The notes below the pieces were generated by a model that made no database searches, was not told where the DNA came from, and worked only from the letters and a program-made list of their open reading frames with translations. Position numbers and translations under genes: made by a program. A stretch of DNA of 64,000 bases, taken from positions 17,881-81,880 of the forward strand of contig JAFQDD010000024.1 in the NCBI GenBank assembly GCA_017416145.1, given 5' to 3'. Positions 42,242-52,215 of the stretch are shown piece after piece. How positions within the stretch are numbered: position 1 is the stretch's first letter; each line of letters begins with the position of its first letter. This DNA is from Spirochaetaceae bacterium. Lineage in GTDB: Bacteria; Spirochaetota; Spirochaetia; Treponematales; Treponemataceae.

Positions 42242-43030
42242 ATGTTAAATGAAATTGTAACTAATGCACCTTACTTTCTACTTGTGGCGGTAAGATGTTT
42301 TGCTTTGATTTCTACAACTCCTCTTTTATCTTCCTCTGCTGTTTCTAGAGTTGCGAAAATTGCTTTAGCTGGTTGTGTTTCATTTATCGTTTTTCCTACT
42401 GTTTATGATATTCCCTATGATTTTGCTCCATATAGTTTAGAATACCTTTTTTTGCTTTTAGCAGAAGCAATGATAGGTGTGATTACAGGTTTTTTCATCA
42501 GTGCAATTTTTGCCGCTTTTAGTTCTGCAGGACAATTTTTTTCCTTGCAAATGGGATTTTCTGCTGCGGAAGCCTATGATGCTTTGGCTCAAGTTGAAAA
42601 TCCTCTTATGGGTCAATTTTTTAATTTATGTGCAATGTTGTGTTTTCTTCAAATTGATGGATTTAAAACCTTGTTTTTAGGGGGAATTTTCAGAAGTTTT
42701 GAAGCGTTAAATGCTTATTCCCTTGTTTTATATAAAGATAATTTTATGACCTTTGTGTTAAGTAGTTTGTCAGATTTGTTTTATGCAGCTTTGATGATTG
42801 CTCTCCCAATGATGGGAACGCTGTTTTTGATAAACGTAACAATGGGACTTCTTTCAAAGGCTGCCCCGCAGATGAACCTTTTATCAGAAGGTTTGCCTAT
42901 TACAATTATTGTATCATTCTTTTTGCTAACATTGCTTATGCCAAAGCTGGTAAATTATTTTGTGAGATTTATGAATTCTGGTTTTGCAGAGTTAGAATTA
43001 TTGTTTGCACAAATTTCTGGCGGAATATAG
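42242..43030 (+). CDS. fliR: Flagellar export gate protein FliR
   Basis: Six-helix gate subunit (262 residues). The conserved segments QMGFSAAEAYDALAQVENPLMGQFFNL and NVTMGLLSKAAPQMNLL are present. I choose ATG 42242, with AGGG 7 bases upstream, instead of the in-frame TTG at 42236 that lies too near the ribosome site. Confidence 0.93.
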   Translation: MLNEIVTNAPYFLLVAVRCFALISTTPLLSSSAVSRVAKIALAGCVSFIVFPTVYDIPYDFAPYSLEYLFLLLAEAMIGVITGFFISAIFAAFSSAGQFFSLQMGFSAAEAYDALAQVENPLMGQFFNLCAMLCFLQIDGFKTLFLGGIFRSFEALNAYSLVLYKDNFMTFVLSSLSDLFYAALMIALPMMGTLFLINVTMGLLSKAAPQMNLLSEGLPITIIVSFFLLTLLMPKLVNYFVRFMNSGFAELELLFAQISGGI

Positions 43031-43039
43031 GATTTTCTT

Positions 43040-44245
43040 GTGGAACAAAGTTTTGAAAGTCTTTTACAACAAAAAATAGAAGAATTATCTCAAAATCAAA
43101 AGAAAGTTCACTCAGAGTTTTCATTTAAGTCCCAGGAAAATCAGGATTTTTTTTACAAAAAAATTGATATCCAATATTTTGCTTCGGCTGAAGATGAAGG
43201 CCGTACAGAAAAACCTTCTGAACACAAATTAAGAAAGGCAAAAGAAGAAGGTCGAGTTCCCAAAAGTCAGGAAATTGGTGGTGCCTTGGTTTTGTTGCTA
43301 CCAGTTGCTTGTATTTTGATTTTAGCACCTTGGATTTTTAAAAATTGTGTAGAAATTATCCAGTTTTATATTTCCCGTTCTTGCTCCATGGAAATTACGG
43401 AACCTGCGGTTTATATTACATTTTATTATTATTTTGGAAAAATATTGTTACCGATTTTCGGAGTATCGATTTTGGCTGCGATTTGTGGAAATATTATCCA
43501 AACTCGGGGATTTATGTTTACTCCAAAGGCAATTAGTCCAAAATTTAACAAACTGATTCCAAAATTTGGGGAATATTTTAAGAGAACTTTGTTTTCTTTT
43601 GAAGGTTGTTTTAACGTAATTAAATCAATTGTTAAAGTTGTGATTATTTTTGTAGTTGCTTTTTCATTGATAAAAAATAATATAAATCAATTATTGACAC
43701 TTTTGGAAACTAATTTGTGGATGGGAATTGTTTTTATTGCAAAACTTACTGGAAAACTGCTTATTATTTCCGCTTGTGTTTTTTTGGCGATTTCTATTCC
43801 TGATTATCTTGTTCAACGTCACCAATTTATGGAATCAATGAAGATGACAAAACAAGAAGTAAAAGAAGAATACAAAGAATTGGAAGGAGATCCATATACA
43901 AAGGGGCGCTTAAAACAATATATGCACGAAATGATGAACCGAAATCTTGTGGCAAATGTTTCAAAAGCTGATGTTGTTATTACAAACCCGACACACTATG
44001 CTATTGCTTTGCAATATGACAGGGATGTGGCTCAAGCTCCAATGGTTGTGGCAAAAGGTGTTGATAGCATTGCTCTTAGAATTAAAGAAATTGCCAAGGA
44101 AAATGATGTTCCAATTAGAGAAAATCGTCCATTGGCCCGTGATTTATATGATACAGTTGAAATTGGAGAAGTGATTCCTCAAAAATACTGGACAGCGTTA
44201 TCAATTATTCTTGCTGAAATTTACAATATGAAAAAGAAAGTCTAA
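43040..44245 (+). CDS. flhB: Flagellar export switch protein FlhB
   Basis: Substrate-specificity switch of the export apparatus. A long cytoplasmic N-terminus (about 60 residues, Gln/Glu/Lys-rich) precedes the usual DEGRTEKPSEHKLRKAKEEGRVPKS block, then four membrane helices and a C-terminal domain with the autocleavage motif NPTH (about residues 317-320). The start is GTG with AGGA 7 bases upstream. The extra N-terminus is longer than in enterobacteria. All switch residues are present. Confidence 0.94.
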   Translation: MEQSFESLLQQKIEELSQNQKKVHSEFSFKSQENQDFFYKKIDIQYFASAEDEGRTEKPSEHKLRKAKEEGRVPKSQEIGGALVLLLPVACILILAPWIFKNCVEIIQFYISRSCSMEITEPAVYITFYYYFGKILLPIFGVSILAAICGNIIQTRGFMFTPKAISPKFNKLIPKFGEYFKRTLFSFEGCFNVIKSIVKVVIIFVVAFSLIKNNINQLLTLLETNLWMGIVFIAKLTGKLLIISACVFLAISIPDYLVQRHQFMESMKMTKQEVKEEYKELEGDPYTKGRLKQYMHEMMNRNLVANVSKADVVITNPTHYAIALQYDRDVAQAPMVVAKGVDSIALRIKEIAKENDVPIRENRPLARDLYDTVEIGEVIPQKYWTALSIILAEIYNMKKKV

Positions 44246-44291
44246 AAACTTAAAAAAATCAAAAAGATTTTTCTGTAGAAAATAAAACAGT

Positions 44292-44319
44292 TTGCATTTA
44301 TCTTAAAATAATATATAAT
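44292..44319 (+). promoter_or_regulatory. Internal promoter before flhA
   Basis: TTGCAT (44292-44297), 16 bases, TATAAT (44314-44319), in the 114-bp gap between flhB and flhA. It would give flhA-flhF-flhG and downstream genes extra expression independent of the flbD promoter. Confidence 0.5.
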
Positions 44320-44359
44320 ATTTCTACTAATAATGTGAATTAAAGGGTGGGGGTCCTTA

Positions 44360-46447
44360 ATGCCATTAAAAATAAATACTAAGAATTTGTCCGATTCAAT
44401 TTTGGCTATTGCTGCGGTCGTGGTAATCTTGATGATTATTATTCCACTTCCAACGGTATTGCTCGATTTTTTGATGGCTTGTAATTTATTAGGTTCTCTC
44501 CTTATTCTTTTGCTTGTAATTTATACTCCTCGAGCTATTGATTTTTCCTCTTTTCCAACTATTTTGTTGATTATTACCGTTTTTGGACTTGGTCTAAATG
44601 TTTCCTCAACCCGTTTAATATTAACAAAGGGAGTTAATTTCGATGGAAAAATGGTTCGAGCTTTTGCTAGTTTCGTTGTTGGTAGCGGTGGAACAGAAGG
44701 TACTTTAGTTGGTTTTGTTATCTTTATTATCATCATCGCTGTACAAGCTATGGTTATTACTAAAGGTGCTACTCGTATTGCAGAAGTTGCTGCTCGTTTT
44801 ACTTTGGATGCTATGCCAATGAAACAAGCTGCCATTGAATCTGAATACAATCAAGGAGCTTTAACAGAAGAAGAAGCTCGTCAAAAAAAACTTGAACTCC
44901 AAACTGAGTCAAATTTCTATGCAAGTATGGATGGTGCTAGTAAATTTGTTTCTGGAAACGTAAAGCTTGGTATTTTGATTACAGTTATCAACCTTGTTGT
45001 AGGGTTAATATTTGGTATGGTTTTGCGTGGCGAAGATTTTTCGACTTCTATTGGGATTTATGCTTCCTTGACTATTGGTGATGGTTTGCTTTCTCAATTA
45101 CCGTCTTTGCTAGTTTCTTTTGCAACTGGCTTGATTGTTGCTAGAGCCGCTTCTGATGGAAATACAACAATTGGTGAAAATGTAAAAAAAGAATTTACAA
45201 AGTCTTCCTACATTTACATTGTAGGTGGTGCACTGATGGGAATATTGGGATTTTTACCAGGTTTCCCTTGGTATGTACTTGTTCCTATGGGACTTGCTTT
45301 GATTTACTTGGGAATAAGACTTCGCAAAACTGAAAAAACAAAGGTTTCAGCAAAAGAAGCTGCGGAAAATCAAAGAAAAGCTGCTGCAAATGCTCCATCA
45401 CGTGAAGTTGATAGAAGTCCGATTGCTCCACTAGATGACTTGTCTTTGGAATTAGGATTGGGACTACTTCAGTTAGTTGATAAAGAAAAGGGCGCTGAGC
45501 TTCTAGAGCGAATCACTAGAATGCGGCGGGAATCGGCTTTGGATTTGGGCTTGGTGGTGCCTCCAATTAGAATTATTGATAATACAAGGTTGGAACCAAG
45601 CGAATACAGTTTCAAAATCAAAGGTGTGGAAATCGGACGAAGTAAAATTCGTATGGGTTGCTATATGTGTATGGATACAGGTGGCGTTATCAATAAAATT
45701 GCTGGGGAAGCAACTGTTGAACCTGCCTTCAATCTTCCTGCAATTTGGGTAACAGAAGATAAACGGGAAGAAGCTGAACGTTCTGGATATTCTGTGATTG
45801 ATCCACCAACAATTATTGCAACTCACTTAACTGAATTGATTAAAAAATATGCAGCAGATATTCTTGGACGTCAGGAAGTTAAAGCTATGCTTGATGCTCT
45901 ACAAGAAAAATATCCAGCTGTTGTGGAAGAAGTTACAAAAATCTTCACAATGGGGCAGATACAAAAAGTTTTACAAGGTTTGTTGAAAGAACAAGTATCA
46001 ATCAGAAATCTTGTTGTTATTTTGGAAACTATTTCCGACTTTGGTGGAGTTACAAAAGATACATATGATTTGGTTGAAAAAGTACGACAAGCTTTGGGAA
46101 GGCAGATTTGTTTGCAATATGCAGATGAACGAAGTACTCTACATGTTTTTACTGTAGACCCACAGTTTATTTCCACGATTGTAGAAAGTGGTGTAAAAAC
46201 AGTAAACGGACCTATTGCGGCTCTTGATGTAAATCTTCAGAGAGCTTGGATACAAGCCTTGTCTGGGGCTGTAAATTTAGCTGGAGAGCGAGGTTTTATG
46301 CCTGTGATTTTGTGTCCACAAGAGGCTCGAGCACTAATTAAATCAAGTTCTGAAAGAGAGTTACCTCAAATAGTAGTATTATCAATTCCAGAAATTGCTA
46401 CAGATATAAAAGTTGAAATGATAGGAGAAATCAAAGTTGGCAACTGA
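44360..46447 (+). CDS. flhA: Flagellar export protein FlhA
   Basis: Export-gate subunit forming the cytoplasmic ring that docks chaperone-substrate complexes. About eight membrane helices cover residues 1-325. The FHIPEP-type segment (here the region up to about residue 165 with RFTLDAMPMKQAAIESEYNQG) is present, and a large cytoplasmic domain covers about 345-695. Length 695 is normal. GGGTGGGGG ribosome site, 6 bases from the ATG. The end overlaps flhF by 11 bases. Confidence 0.95.
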   Translation: MPLKINTKNLSDSILAIAAVVVILMIIIPLPTVLLDFLMACNLLGSLLILLLVIYTPRAIDFSSFPTILLIITVFGLGLNVSSTRLILTKGVNFDGKMVRAFASFVVGSGGTEGTLVGFVIFIIIIAVQAMVITKGATRIAEVAARFTLDAMPMKQAAIESEYNQGALTEEEARQKKLELQTESNFYASMDGASKFVSGNVKLGILITVINLVVGLIFGMVLRGEDFSTSIGIYASLTIGDGLLSQLPSLLVSFATGLIVARAASDGNTTIGENVKKEFTKSSYIYIVGGALMGILGFLPGFPWYVLVPMGLALIYLGIRLRKTEKTKVSAKEAAENQRKAAANAPSREVDRSPIAPLDDLSLELGLGLLQLVDKEKGAELLERITRMRRESALDLGLVVPPIRIIDNTRLEPSEYSFKIKGVEIGRSKIRMGCYMCMDTGGVINKIAGEATVEPAFNLPAIWVTEDKREEAERSGYSVIDPPTIIATHLTELIKKYAADILGRQEVKAMLDALQEKYPAVVEEVTKIFTMGQIQKVLQGLLKEQVSIRNLVVILETISDFGGVTKDTYDLVEKVRQALGRQICLQYADERSTLHVFTVDPQFISTIVESGVKTVNGPIAALDVNLQRAWIQALSGAVNLAGERGFMPVILCPQEARALIKSSSERELPQIVVLSIPEIATDIKVEMIGEIKVGN

Positions 46448-47696
46448 TATAAAACAAGAAATTCATTATGTGGTAGCAGAAACTTACGATCTTTGTCAGG
46501 AAAAAATTCAAACATTGTGTGGAAAGAATTATCGTATTTTACAAAAACGCTTTGTAAAAACGAAGGGATTTTTAGGTTTGTTCAAAAAAGATGCTCTCGA
46601 AGTTGCATATATTGTACTTCCTGAAAACACATATTCAAAATATCACAATTTTTCGTTACAAGGTGTACCTTATCCTGGAAGTGGACAACAATCCATAAAT
46701 CAAATGGGAACAAATTCTACAACTTCGACGGATTTTCAAAGAGAAAAGGAAAAAATTCTTAGTGAAAATAAACTTCCAAATCCACAAATTACAGAAGTTC
46801 TAAAAGAAATTAAGGCTTTGCGAGAAGATGTTTCAACAATGCAAAACTATTCTCCGGAGGATGAACACGAGTCAGTTATCAAAGTTAGAAAACTTTTAGA
46901 GGACAATGAGTTTTCTCCAGCTTATACTCGAAAAATCATTGATAGACTAAAAAAAGAATTTACAATTGATGATTTAGAAGATTTTTCACAAGTTGAAATG
47001 AAAGTTGTAGATTGGATTGGAGAATCTATAAAAATTGCCGATATTACATTACGAAGTCGACCTCAAATTATTATTTTAGTTGGACCTACTGGAGTTGGAA
47101 AGACTACAACTGTTGCAAAAATTGCAGCACAATACAATCCAAATGCTTCAGAACATCCATTAAGAGTTTGCTTGTTTAATGCCGATAACTACAGAATAGG
47201 GGCAAAAAATCAAATTGAAACCTATGCTTCTTTGTTATCTATTCCGATTGCAACGATAGATAAAGACGGAGATTTTGTTAAAAAAATAAACTCTTACGGT
47301 ACAGATACCGATGTAATAATAGTAGACACATTAGGTTGTGGTCAAAAAGATTATGAAAAAATTGGAATTTTACGTCGAAGATTGGAAACAAAAGGCGTTA
47401 TTCCAGAAGTTTATCTTACTTTGACGGCTATGACAAAACTAAGTGATATGCGTGATATTTTGCAGCAATTTGAAGTATTTGCATATAATTCAGTAATTGT
47501 TACCAAACTTGATGAAACAGGTTGTATTGGAAACTTAATTAGTGTTCTCGACGAAAAAAACAAGTCCATAGCTTATTTGACAACAGGTCAATCAGTTCCT
47601 AATGATATTGAAGTTGCTTCAGTAGTTAAATTGTTGATGATGCTAAACGGATTTAAAATTGATAGAAATCATATTGAAGAAAAATTTTCAAACTAA
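46437..47696 (+). CDS. flhF: Flagellar GTPase FlhF
   Basis: SRP-type GTPase that sets flagellar position and number. The N-terminal basic domain covers about 1-140, the NG domain follows with G1 GPTGVGKTTT near 218, DTLGCG (G3) near 300 and TKLDE (G4) near 360. Start is TTG 46437, within the flhA tail and with AGGAG 9 bases upstream. The G3 loop reads DTLGCGQKD where many members have DTAGRS, a modest change. In spirochaetes FlhF and FlhG control the polar set of periplasmic filaments. Confidence 0.93.
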   Translation: MATDIKQEIHYVVAETYDLCQEKIQTLCGKNYRILQKRFVKTKGFLGLFKKDALEVAYIVLPENTYSKYHNFSLQGVPYPGSGQQSINQMGTNSTTSTDFQREKEKILSENKLPNPQITEVLKEIKALREDVSTMQNYSPEDEHESVIKVRKLLEDNEFSPAYTRKIIDRLKKEFTIDDLEDFSQVEMKVVDWIGESIKIADITLRSRPQIIILVGPTGVGKTTTVAKIAAQYNPNASEHPLRVCLFNADNYRIGAKNQIETYASLLSIPIATIDKDGDFVKKINSYGTDTDVIIVDTLGCGQKDYEKIGILRRRLETKGVIPEVYLTLTAMTKLSDMRDILQQFEVFAYNSVIVTKLDETGCIGNLISVLDEKNKSIAYLTTGQSVPNDIEVASVVKLLMMLNGFKIDRNHIEEKFSN

Positions 47697-47717
47697 CAGC
47701 AATAATGGGAGAAATAA

Positions 47718-48584
47718 ATGGAAGATCAAGCAGCTGAATTACGAGCAATGATGCAAAAATCAAACGGTGGAAAAGCATCAGACCACAAAACTAGAGTTAT
47801 TGCTGTTACCAGTGGAAAAGGCGGTGTTGGAAAAACTAATATTTCTGTAAATCTAGCCATTGCTTTTGCTCAAACTGGAAAAAGAGTAATTTTGATTGAC
47901 GGGGACCTTGGAATGGCCAACGTCAACGTACTTTTGGGAATCACCCCAAAATCAAACTTGTTAGACGTTATCACAAAACGCAAGAAAATGACAGACATTA
48001 TCCAAAATACAGAAGTTGGTATTCAATTTATTGCTGGGGCTAACGGATTTTCAAGAATTGCAAATTTGACTGATGACGAACGTAATTCTTTTGCGGAAGA
48101 ATTTACAACTCTTTCCAGTGCTGATATTATCATTATTGATACAGGAGCTGGTGTTTCTGATAACGTATTAAAATTTGTTGAAGCAGCTGATGAAGCTTAT
48201 GTTGTTACAACTCCAGAGCCAACTGCAATTACAGATGCTTACGGGTTGATAAAGATTATTGCTACGGATTTGATTAATTCACAGATTACAATGAAGCTGA
48301 TTGTAAATAAGGTTCAGTCTGCTGATGAAGGTAAACGTATTGCCGAAAAAATCATCAAAGTTGTAGCTCAATTTTTAAATACTCCAGTAGAATATTTAGG
48401 GTTTATCTATGATGATTCCACAGTTTTTTCTTCTGTTTTGCGTCAAAAACCTTTTATCATTTCTCAGCCAAACTCAAAGGCTGCAGGTTGTATAAAACAC
48501 ATTGTTAGTCGCATTGACAAAACAACTATAAAACCAACAGGTGGCTTTTCCGGTTTTATCCAAAAAATAATGAAAAAGAGATAA
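47718..48584 (+). CDS. flhG: MinD-like ATPase FlhG (YlxH/FleN)
   Basis: Deviant-Walker ATPase that counteracts FlhF and limits flagellar number. The KGGVGKTNISVNLA loop is at about residues 34-47, DGDLGMANV near 68, and DTGAGVSD near 145. The N-terminal 20 residues resemble the helix that stimulates FlhF GTP hydrolysis. The C-terminal end (FIQKIMKKR) is basic and amphipathic, as for membrane targeting. GGGAG lies upstream of the ATG. Confidence 0.93.
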   Translation: MEDQAAELRAMMQKSNGGKASDHKTRVIAVTSGKGGVGKTNISVNLAIAFAQTGKRVILIDGDLGMANVNVLLGITPKSNLLDVITKRKKMTDIIQNTEVGIQFIAGANGFSRIANLTDDERNSFAEEFTTLSSADIIIIDTGAGVSDNVLKFVEAADEAYVVTTPEPTAITDAYGLIKIIATDLINSQITMKLIVNKVQSADEGKRIAEKIIKVVAQFLNTPVEYLGFIYDDSTVFSSVLRQKPFIISQPNSKAAGCIKHIVSRIDKTTIKPTGGFSGFIQKIMKKR

Positions 48585-48668
48585 TCTAAAAACCTAAACA
48601 CCAAAGTTAAACATAAAATTACTTGACCTAATGCAATTTTTGACGTAATCTATTTATAGGGGGATTTT

Positions 48669-49442
48669 ATGTTTAACCTGAAATTAACAATATATGGTGC
48701 AATATTCGGGTTAATAATATCAATTTTTTTTGGGATAGTGGGTGGAATCCAATTTGGTGTCATTATGCTTAGAGCTATCATCAGTTCTTTGCTATGTGGT
48801 GGTATATTGGCTTTAGCTTCTTTTCTCTTTAAAAGATTTTTATCAGATTCTACTAGTGATTTGTCTAATTTAGATAATTCAACACCAACAACAGGTGGCT
48901 TGGTAGATATTAGAATTGATGAAGATGTTTTACCTGATTCTGACAATGCGCCTGATTTTTATGTTTCTAGAAAATATGGTGAAACTCAGCCTGAAGAGAT
49001 TAGAAAGTTTGATTCCGGAGTAAGTACTCGGGTTGAAAATACTACCAAAAATGATGTTATTCCAACTGAAACTCATACAGAAAAAAGTGCAGAGACTTCT
49101 TTTGTAGAACCTGTAAAACCTGCATCTGTAGACAGTTCTAATTTGGATACTAGCAATTCAAAAAGTGAATCACAAGAATTTATTCCAACTTCTCTTGCCA
49201 AAGAAAAATACAAATCCTCAAATACTGATTCTGGAGAATCTTTAAGCGATTCTTTGGATAGTTTACCCGAATTTGGAAGCATTGTTCCTGATGCACGTCC
49301 TCAGGAATCAGAAGTAATAGAAGATAGTGCTTTTGCTAGAGGGGAGTCTTCTTCAGTGGAATTAGTTCCAGATGCTGTTGTTGGTGCGGATACTAATTTG
49401 ATGGCAGAAGCAATAAAAACACTACTTAGACGTGAAGGATAA
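48669..49442 (+). CDS. Unassigned membrane protein in the flagellar operon
   Basis: No family recognised. Two membrane helices fill residues 3-60, separated by a few residues, and a basic turn (KRF) follows. The remaining 195 residues are Ser/Asp/Glu-rich and probably disordered, apart from a regular end segment AEAIKTLLRREG that looks helical and conserved. GGGGGA serves the ATG. It sits between flhG and the sigma28 gene, 2 bases before the latter, so a role in flagellar regulation or placement is plausible. A weak promoter (TTGACC, 17 bases, TAATCT at 48623-48651) may precede it. Confidence 0.75.
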   Translation: MFNLKLTIYGAIFGLIISIFFGIVGGIQFGVIMLRAIISSLLCGGILALASFLFKRFLSDSTSDLSNLDNSTPTTGGLVDIRIDEDVLPDSDNAPDFYVSRKYGETQPEEIRKFDSGVSTRVENTTKNDVIPTETHTEKSAETSFVEPVKPASVDSSNLDTSNSKSESQEFIPTSLAKEKYKSSNTDSGESLSDSLDSLPEFGSIVPDARPQESEVIEDSAFARGESSSVELVPDAVVGADTNLMAEAIKTLLRREG

Positions 49443-49444
49443 AA

Positions 49445-50233
49445 ATGGCTACTTCGCTTTTTGAACAAAAATCAGAAGATGAACTTTGGATAGAATACAG
49501 AAAAACTCGTTCCTCTCAAATTAGAGATGCTTTTATTAGACAGTATATGCCTTTGGTAAAATATGTTGCTGGGAAAGTATCTGTTGGTTTGCCTGGTTCT
49601 GTAGAATTTGATGACTTAGTTGGTTATGGTCAATTTGGTTTGCTTGATGCAATCGAGAAATTTGATCCATCAAAAAATGTAAAGTTTAAAACTTATGCTG
49701 TAACTCGTATTCGTGGTGCAATTTTTGATGAATTAAGACAATTAGACTGGGTACCACGTTCTGTACGTCAAAAATCAAAAGAAATAGAGGATGCAATCGT
49801 AAAAGTTGAAGCAAGACTTGGTCGTTCTGCTTCTGATGAGGAAATTGCAGAGGAAATGGGAGTTTCTGTTTCAGAATTCCAACAATCTGTATTAAAGGTT
49901 TCTGGAACAAGTGTTCTTTCTCTAAATGATGTTTGGTATTCTGGAGATGATTCTGATAGAGTTTCTATTGGGGATAGTATTGAGTCTCCATCTTCATTAA
50001 ATCCTGATGTTATTGTGGAACGTGAAGAAATCCGTAGAGTAATTATCGAAGCAATAAATGAATTACCAGAAAAAGAAAAAATGGTTTTAGTATTGTATTA
50101 TCACGAAGACTTAACTTTTAAAGAAATTGGAAAAGTATTAGAAGTAAGTGAATCTCGTATTTCTCAATTACACGGAAAGGCAAATCATAGACTACGAGCA
50201 AAACTTACAAATATCCGCAAAGGAATTATGTAA
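49445..50233 (+). CDS. fliA: Flagellar sigma factor (sigma28, FliA/WhiG)
   Basis: RNA polymerase sigma factor for flagellar genes. Region 2 includes FDDLVGYGQFGLLDAIEKFDP and the RIRGAIFDELRQLDWVPRSVR segment typical of FliA; region 3 lies near 100-140, and region 4 ends with the helix-turn-helix TFKEIGKVLEVSESRISQLH. Length 262. The start follows the previous stop by 2 bases with AAGGA. The two TAAA-N16-TCCGATAW promoters in this window are its likely targets. I see no anti-sigma FlgM nearby. Confidence 0.94.
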   Translation: MATSLFEQKSEDELWIEYRKTRSSQIRDAFIRQYMPLVKYVAGKVSVGLPGSVEFDDLVGYGQFGLLDAIEKFDPSKNVKFKTYAVTRIRGAIFDELRQLDWVPRSVRQKSKEIEDAIVKVEARLGRSASDEEIAEEMGVSVSEFQQSVLKVSGTSVLSLNDVWYSGDDSDRVSIGDSIESPSSLNPDVIVEREEIRRVIIEAINELPEKEKMVLVLYYHEDLTFKEIGKVLEVSESRISQLHGKANHRLRAKLTNIRKGIM

Positions 50234-50241
50234 GAGGTAGT

Positions 50242-52215
50242 ATGGTTACACTAGAGCAAATCAGAAGCGATTTAGAAAAGAAACTAGAAATTGATAAAGA
50301 CTTGCATTTTGTTGAAGTTCATGCAGATACTTTAGATGAAGCTCTAGCCGATGCCGCTGTTCAATTAGATTGTAGAGTTGCTGTACTTGAATATGAAGTT
50401 GTAGAAGCTGGTTCTAATGGTTTTATGGGGATGATGAAAAAACCTTGGACAATTAGAGCAAATGTCAATTCAAGTCAGATTCAAAAAGCTAAACAATCCA
50501 CAGAAGAAGATATTTTTGCTGATGATGAATTCGCTGTTGAAGAAGTTAATATTGATAGGGATGGATTATTCTACGTTCACTATTTTGATGATCAAATAAA
50601 TCTAAAAGTTGTTTTACCTCTTGGAGAAGGAAAACCAGTTGCATTAAAAGAAGTTATGCAAAAGGTTAAAAATAGTGGAACTCTTTCTCTTGATGAGGCT
50701 GCAATTAAGAAATATGTGATAAATGGAACTGGTGGAGTTTATGAACCAGTTGGACAATATCAACATAATAAGGCTGCCGATGCTATTTTTACCGTGGATA
50801 TAGCTTCTGATGAGATGAAAGCTTGTATTACAGCTACTTCTCCTGCAATTGGTGGTGCAGATATTTCTGGGGATAAAATTAAGCGTATGCTTGAATCCTA
50901 TGGTGTCGTAGCTGGAATTTCTGATGAAAAGATAGAAGAATTTGTTGATATGCCTGTTTACGGTATTCCATATACTGTGGCAGAAGCTATTCAACCAATA
51001 AATGGACGTGATGCCTATATTGCTTATCAATTTGAAACAGACAAAACTAAACTCAAAATCGTAGAAAATGAAGCAGGTCAGGTAAACTACAAAGAAAGAA
51101 ATCAAATCCAAAACGTAGTTGAAGGTCAACCTTTGGCTCAAAAAATGCTTCCAGAACGTGGAAAAAACGGTAAAACCATTTTTGGGCGATTATTGGATGC
51201 AAAAAATGGAAAAGATATTCCGCTTCCATTGGGTAAAAATGTTCACGTGGATTCAGATGGTCGAACAATTCTAGCATCAACAAATGGGCAGGTTATGCTT
51301 ATTAACGATAAAATTCACGTTGAGCCAGTCCTCGAAGTTGATGAAGTTTCAATTAAAACTGGAAATATTACATTCCTTGGAACTGTTCGAGTAAAAAGAA
51401 ACGTTGAAGATGGATTTAGTATCAAGGCCTCTGGAAATATTGAAATTGGTGGAGCTGTTGGACGCTGTGTTCTTGAAGCAGATGGAAATATTGTTGTAAA
51501 TCAAGGTATTATGGGGCGTGACGAGGGATTTATCAAAGCAGGAAAATCCTTATGGGCTAAATTTATTCAAAACACAAAAGTTGAAGTTGAAGAATATGTA
51601 GTTGTTCAAGATGCAATTATGAATTCTGATATTACAAGTAATAAAAAGATTTTGCTTGTTGGAAAAAATGCAAAAATAATTGGTGGTCACTTATTTGCTA
51701 CAGAAGAAATCCATGCAAAAGTAATTGGTAGTAGTGGTGGTGGTAGTGAAACCATTCTAGAAGTAGGTTATGATCCACGTGCAAAAAAACGTTTGCTAGA
51801 ATTGCAAGATAAACAAGCTTCAATAGTAAGAGAATTGGATAATCTTGATTTGGATATTTCAACTCTTGAAAATATGAAAAAGGTTCGAAAAACTTTACCT
51901 GGTGATAAAGAAGAGAATCTGATAAAACTAAAAAAACATCATGATGAGATTTCTATTGAGTCAGAACAAATGACAGAAGAAATCCAGCAAATTCAATCTC
52001 ACTTGAGAGAACTTAAAGTAATTGGTAAAATCTCTGTTGCAAATACTATATATGCAGGTGTAAAACTTTTCATTCGTGATGTAAAAGAAGAAATTCGCTC
52101 GGATGAAAAAGCAGTGACATTTGTGTTAGAAAATATTTTCGTAAGACACAATAAATATGAGCCTCTTTCACCAGAAGACGCAAAGCGAGCACCAGATGGG
52201 TATAGCGCCTCTTGA
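50242..52215 (+). CDS. fapA: FapA family protein (DUF342), flagellar assembly protein A
   Basis: 657-residue protein with a Jag-N-like module at the start (residues 1-75, with the KKPW turn), a helical linker, then the DUF342 beta-helix at about 180-500 (many turns like TGNITFLGTVRVKRNVEDGFSIKASGNIEIGG) and a coiled-coil from about 510 to 595. FapA proteins occur next to sigma28 genes in spirochaetes and firmicutes; they are linked to motility or cell shape but their chemistry is unknown. Start ATG is 8 bases after the fliA stop region with AAGAGG. Confidence 0.88.
   Translation: MVTLEQIRSDLEKKLEIDKDLHFVEVHADTLDEALADAAVQLDCRVAVLEYEVVEAGSNGFMGMMKKPWTIRANVNSSQIQKAKQSTEEDIFADDEFAVEEVNIDRDGLFYVHYFDDQINLKVVLPLGEGKPVALKEVMQKVKNSGTLSLDEAAIKKYVINGTGGVYEPVGQYQHNKAADAIFTVDIASDEMKACITATSPAIGGADISGDKIKRMLESYGVVAGISDEKIEEFVDMPVYGIPYTVAEAIQPINGRDAYIAYQFETDKTKLKIVENEAGQVNYKERNQIQNVVEGQPLAQKMLPERGKNGKTIFGRLLDAKNGKDIPLPLGKNVHVDSDGRTILASTNGQVMLINDKIHVEPVLEVDEVSIKTGNITFLGTVRVKRNVEDGFSIKASGNIEIGGAVGRCVLEADGNIVVNQGIMGRDEGFIKAGKSLWAKFIQNTKVEVEEYVVVQDAIMNSDITSNKKILLVGKNAKIIGGHLFATEEIHAKVIGSSGGGSETILEVGYDPRAKKRLLELQDKQASIVRELDNLDLDISTLENMKKVRKTLPGDKEENLIKLKKHHDEISIESEQMTEEIQQIQSHLRELKVIGKISVANTIYAGVKLFIRDVKEEIRSDEKAVTFVLENIFVRHNKYEPLSPEDAKRAPDGYSAS

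Noticed and set aside
44262..44280. Small A/T hairpin after flhB as a terminator
   Set aside because: The stem is only A-T pairs, and a promoter for flhA follows within 30 bases; too weak to call.
50644..51141. 165-residue open frame antisense to fapA
   Set aside because: It is a mirror of the beta-helix coding region with no start signal.
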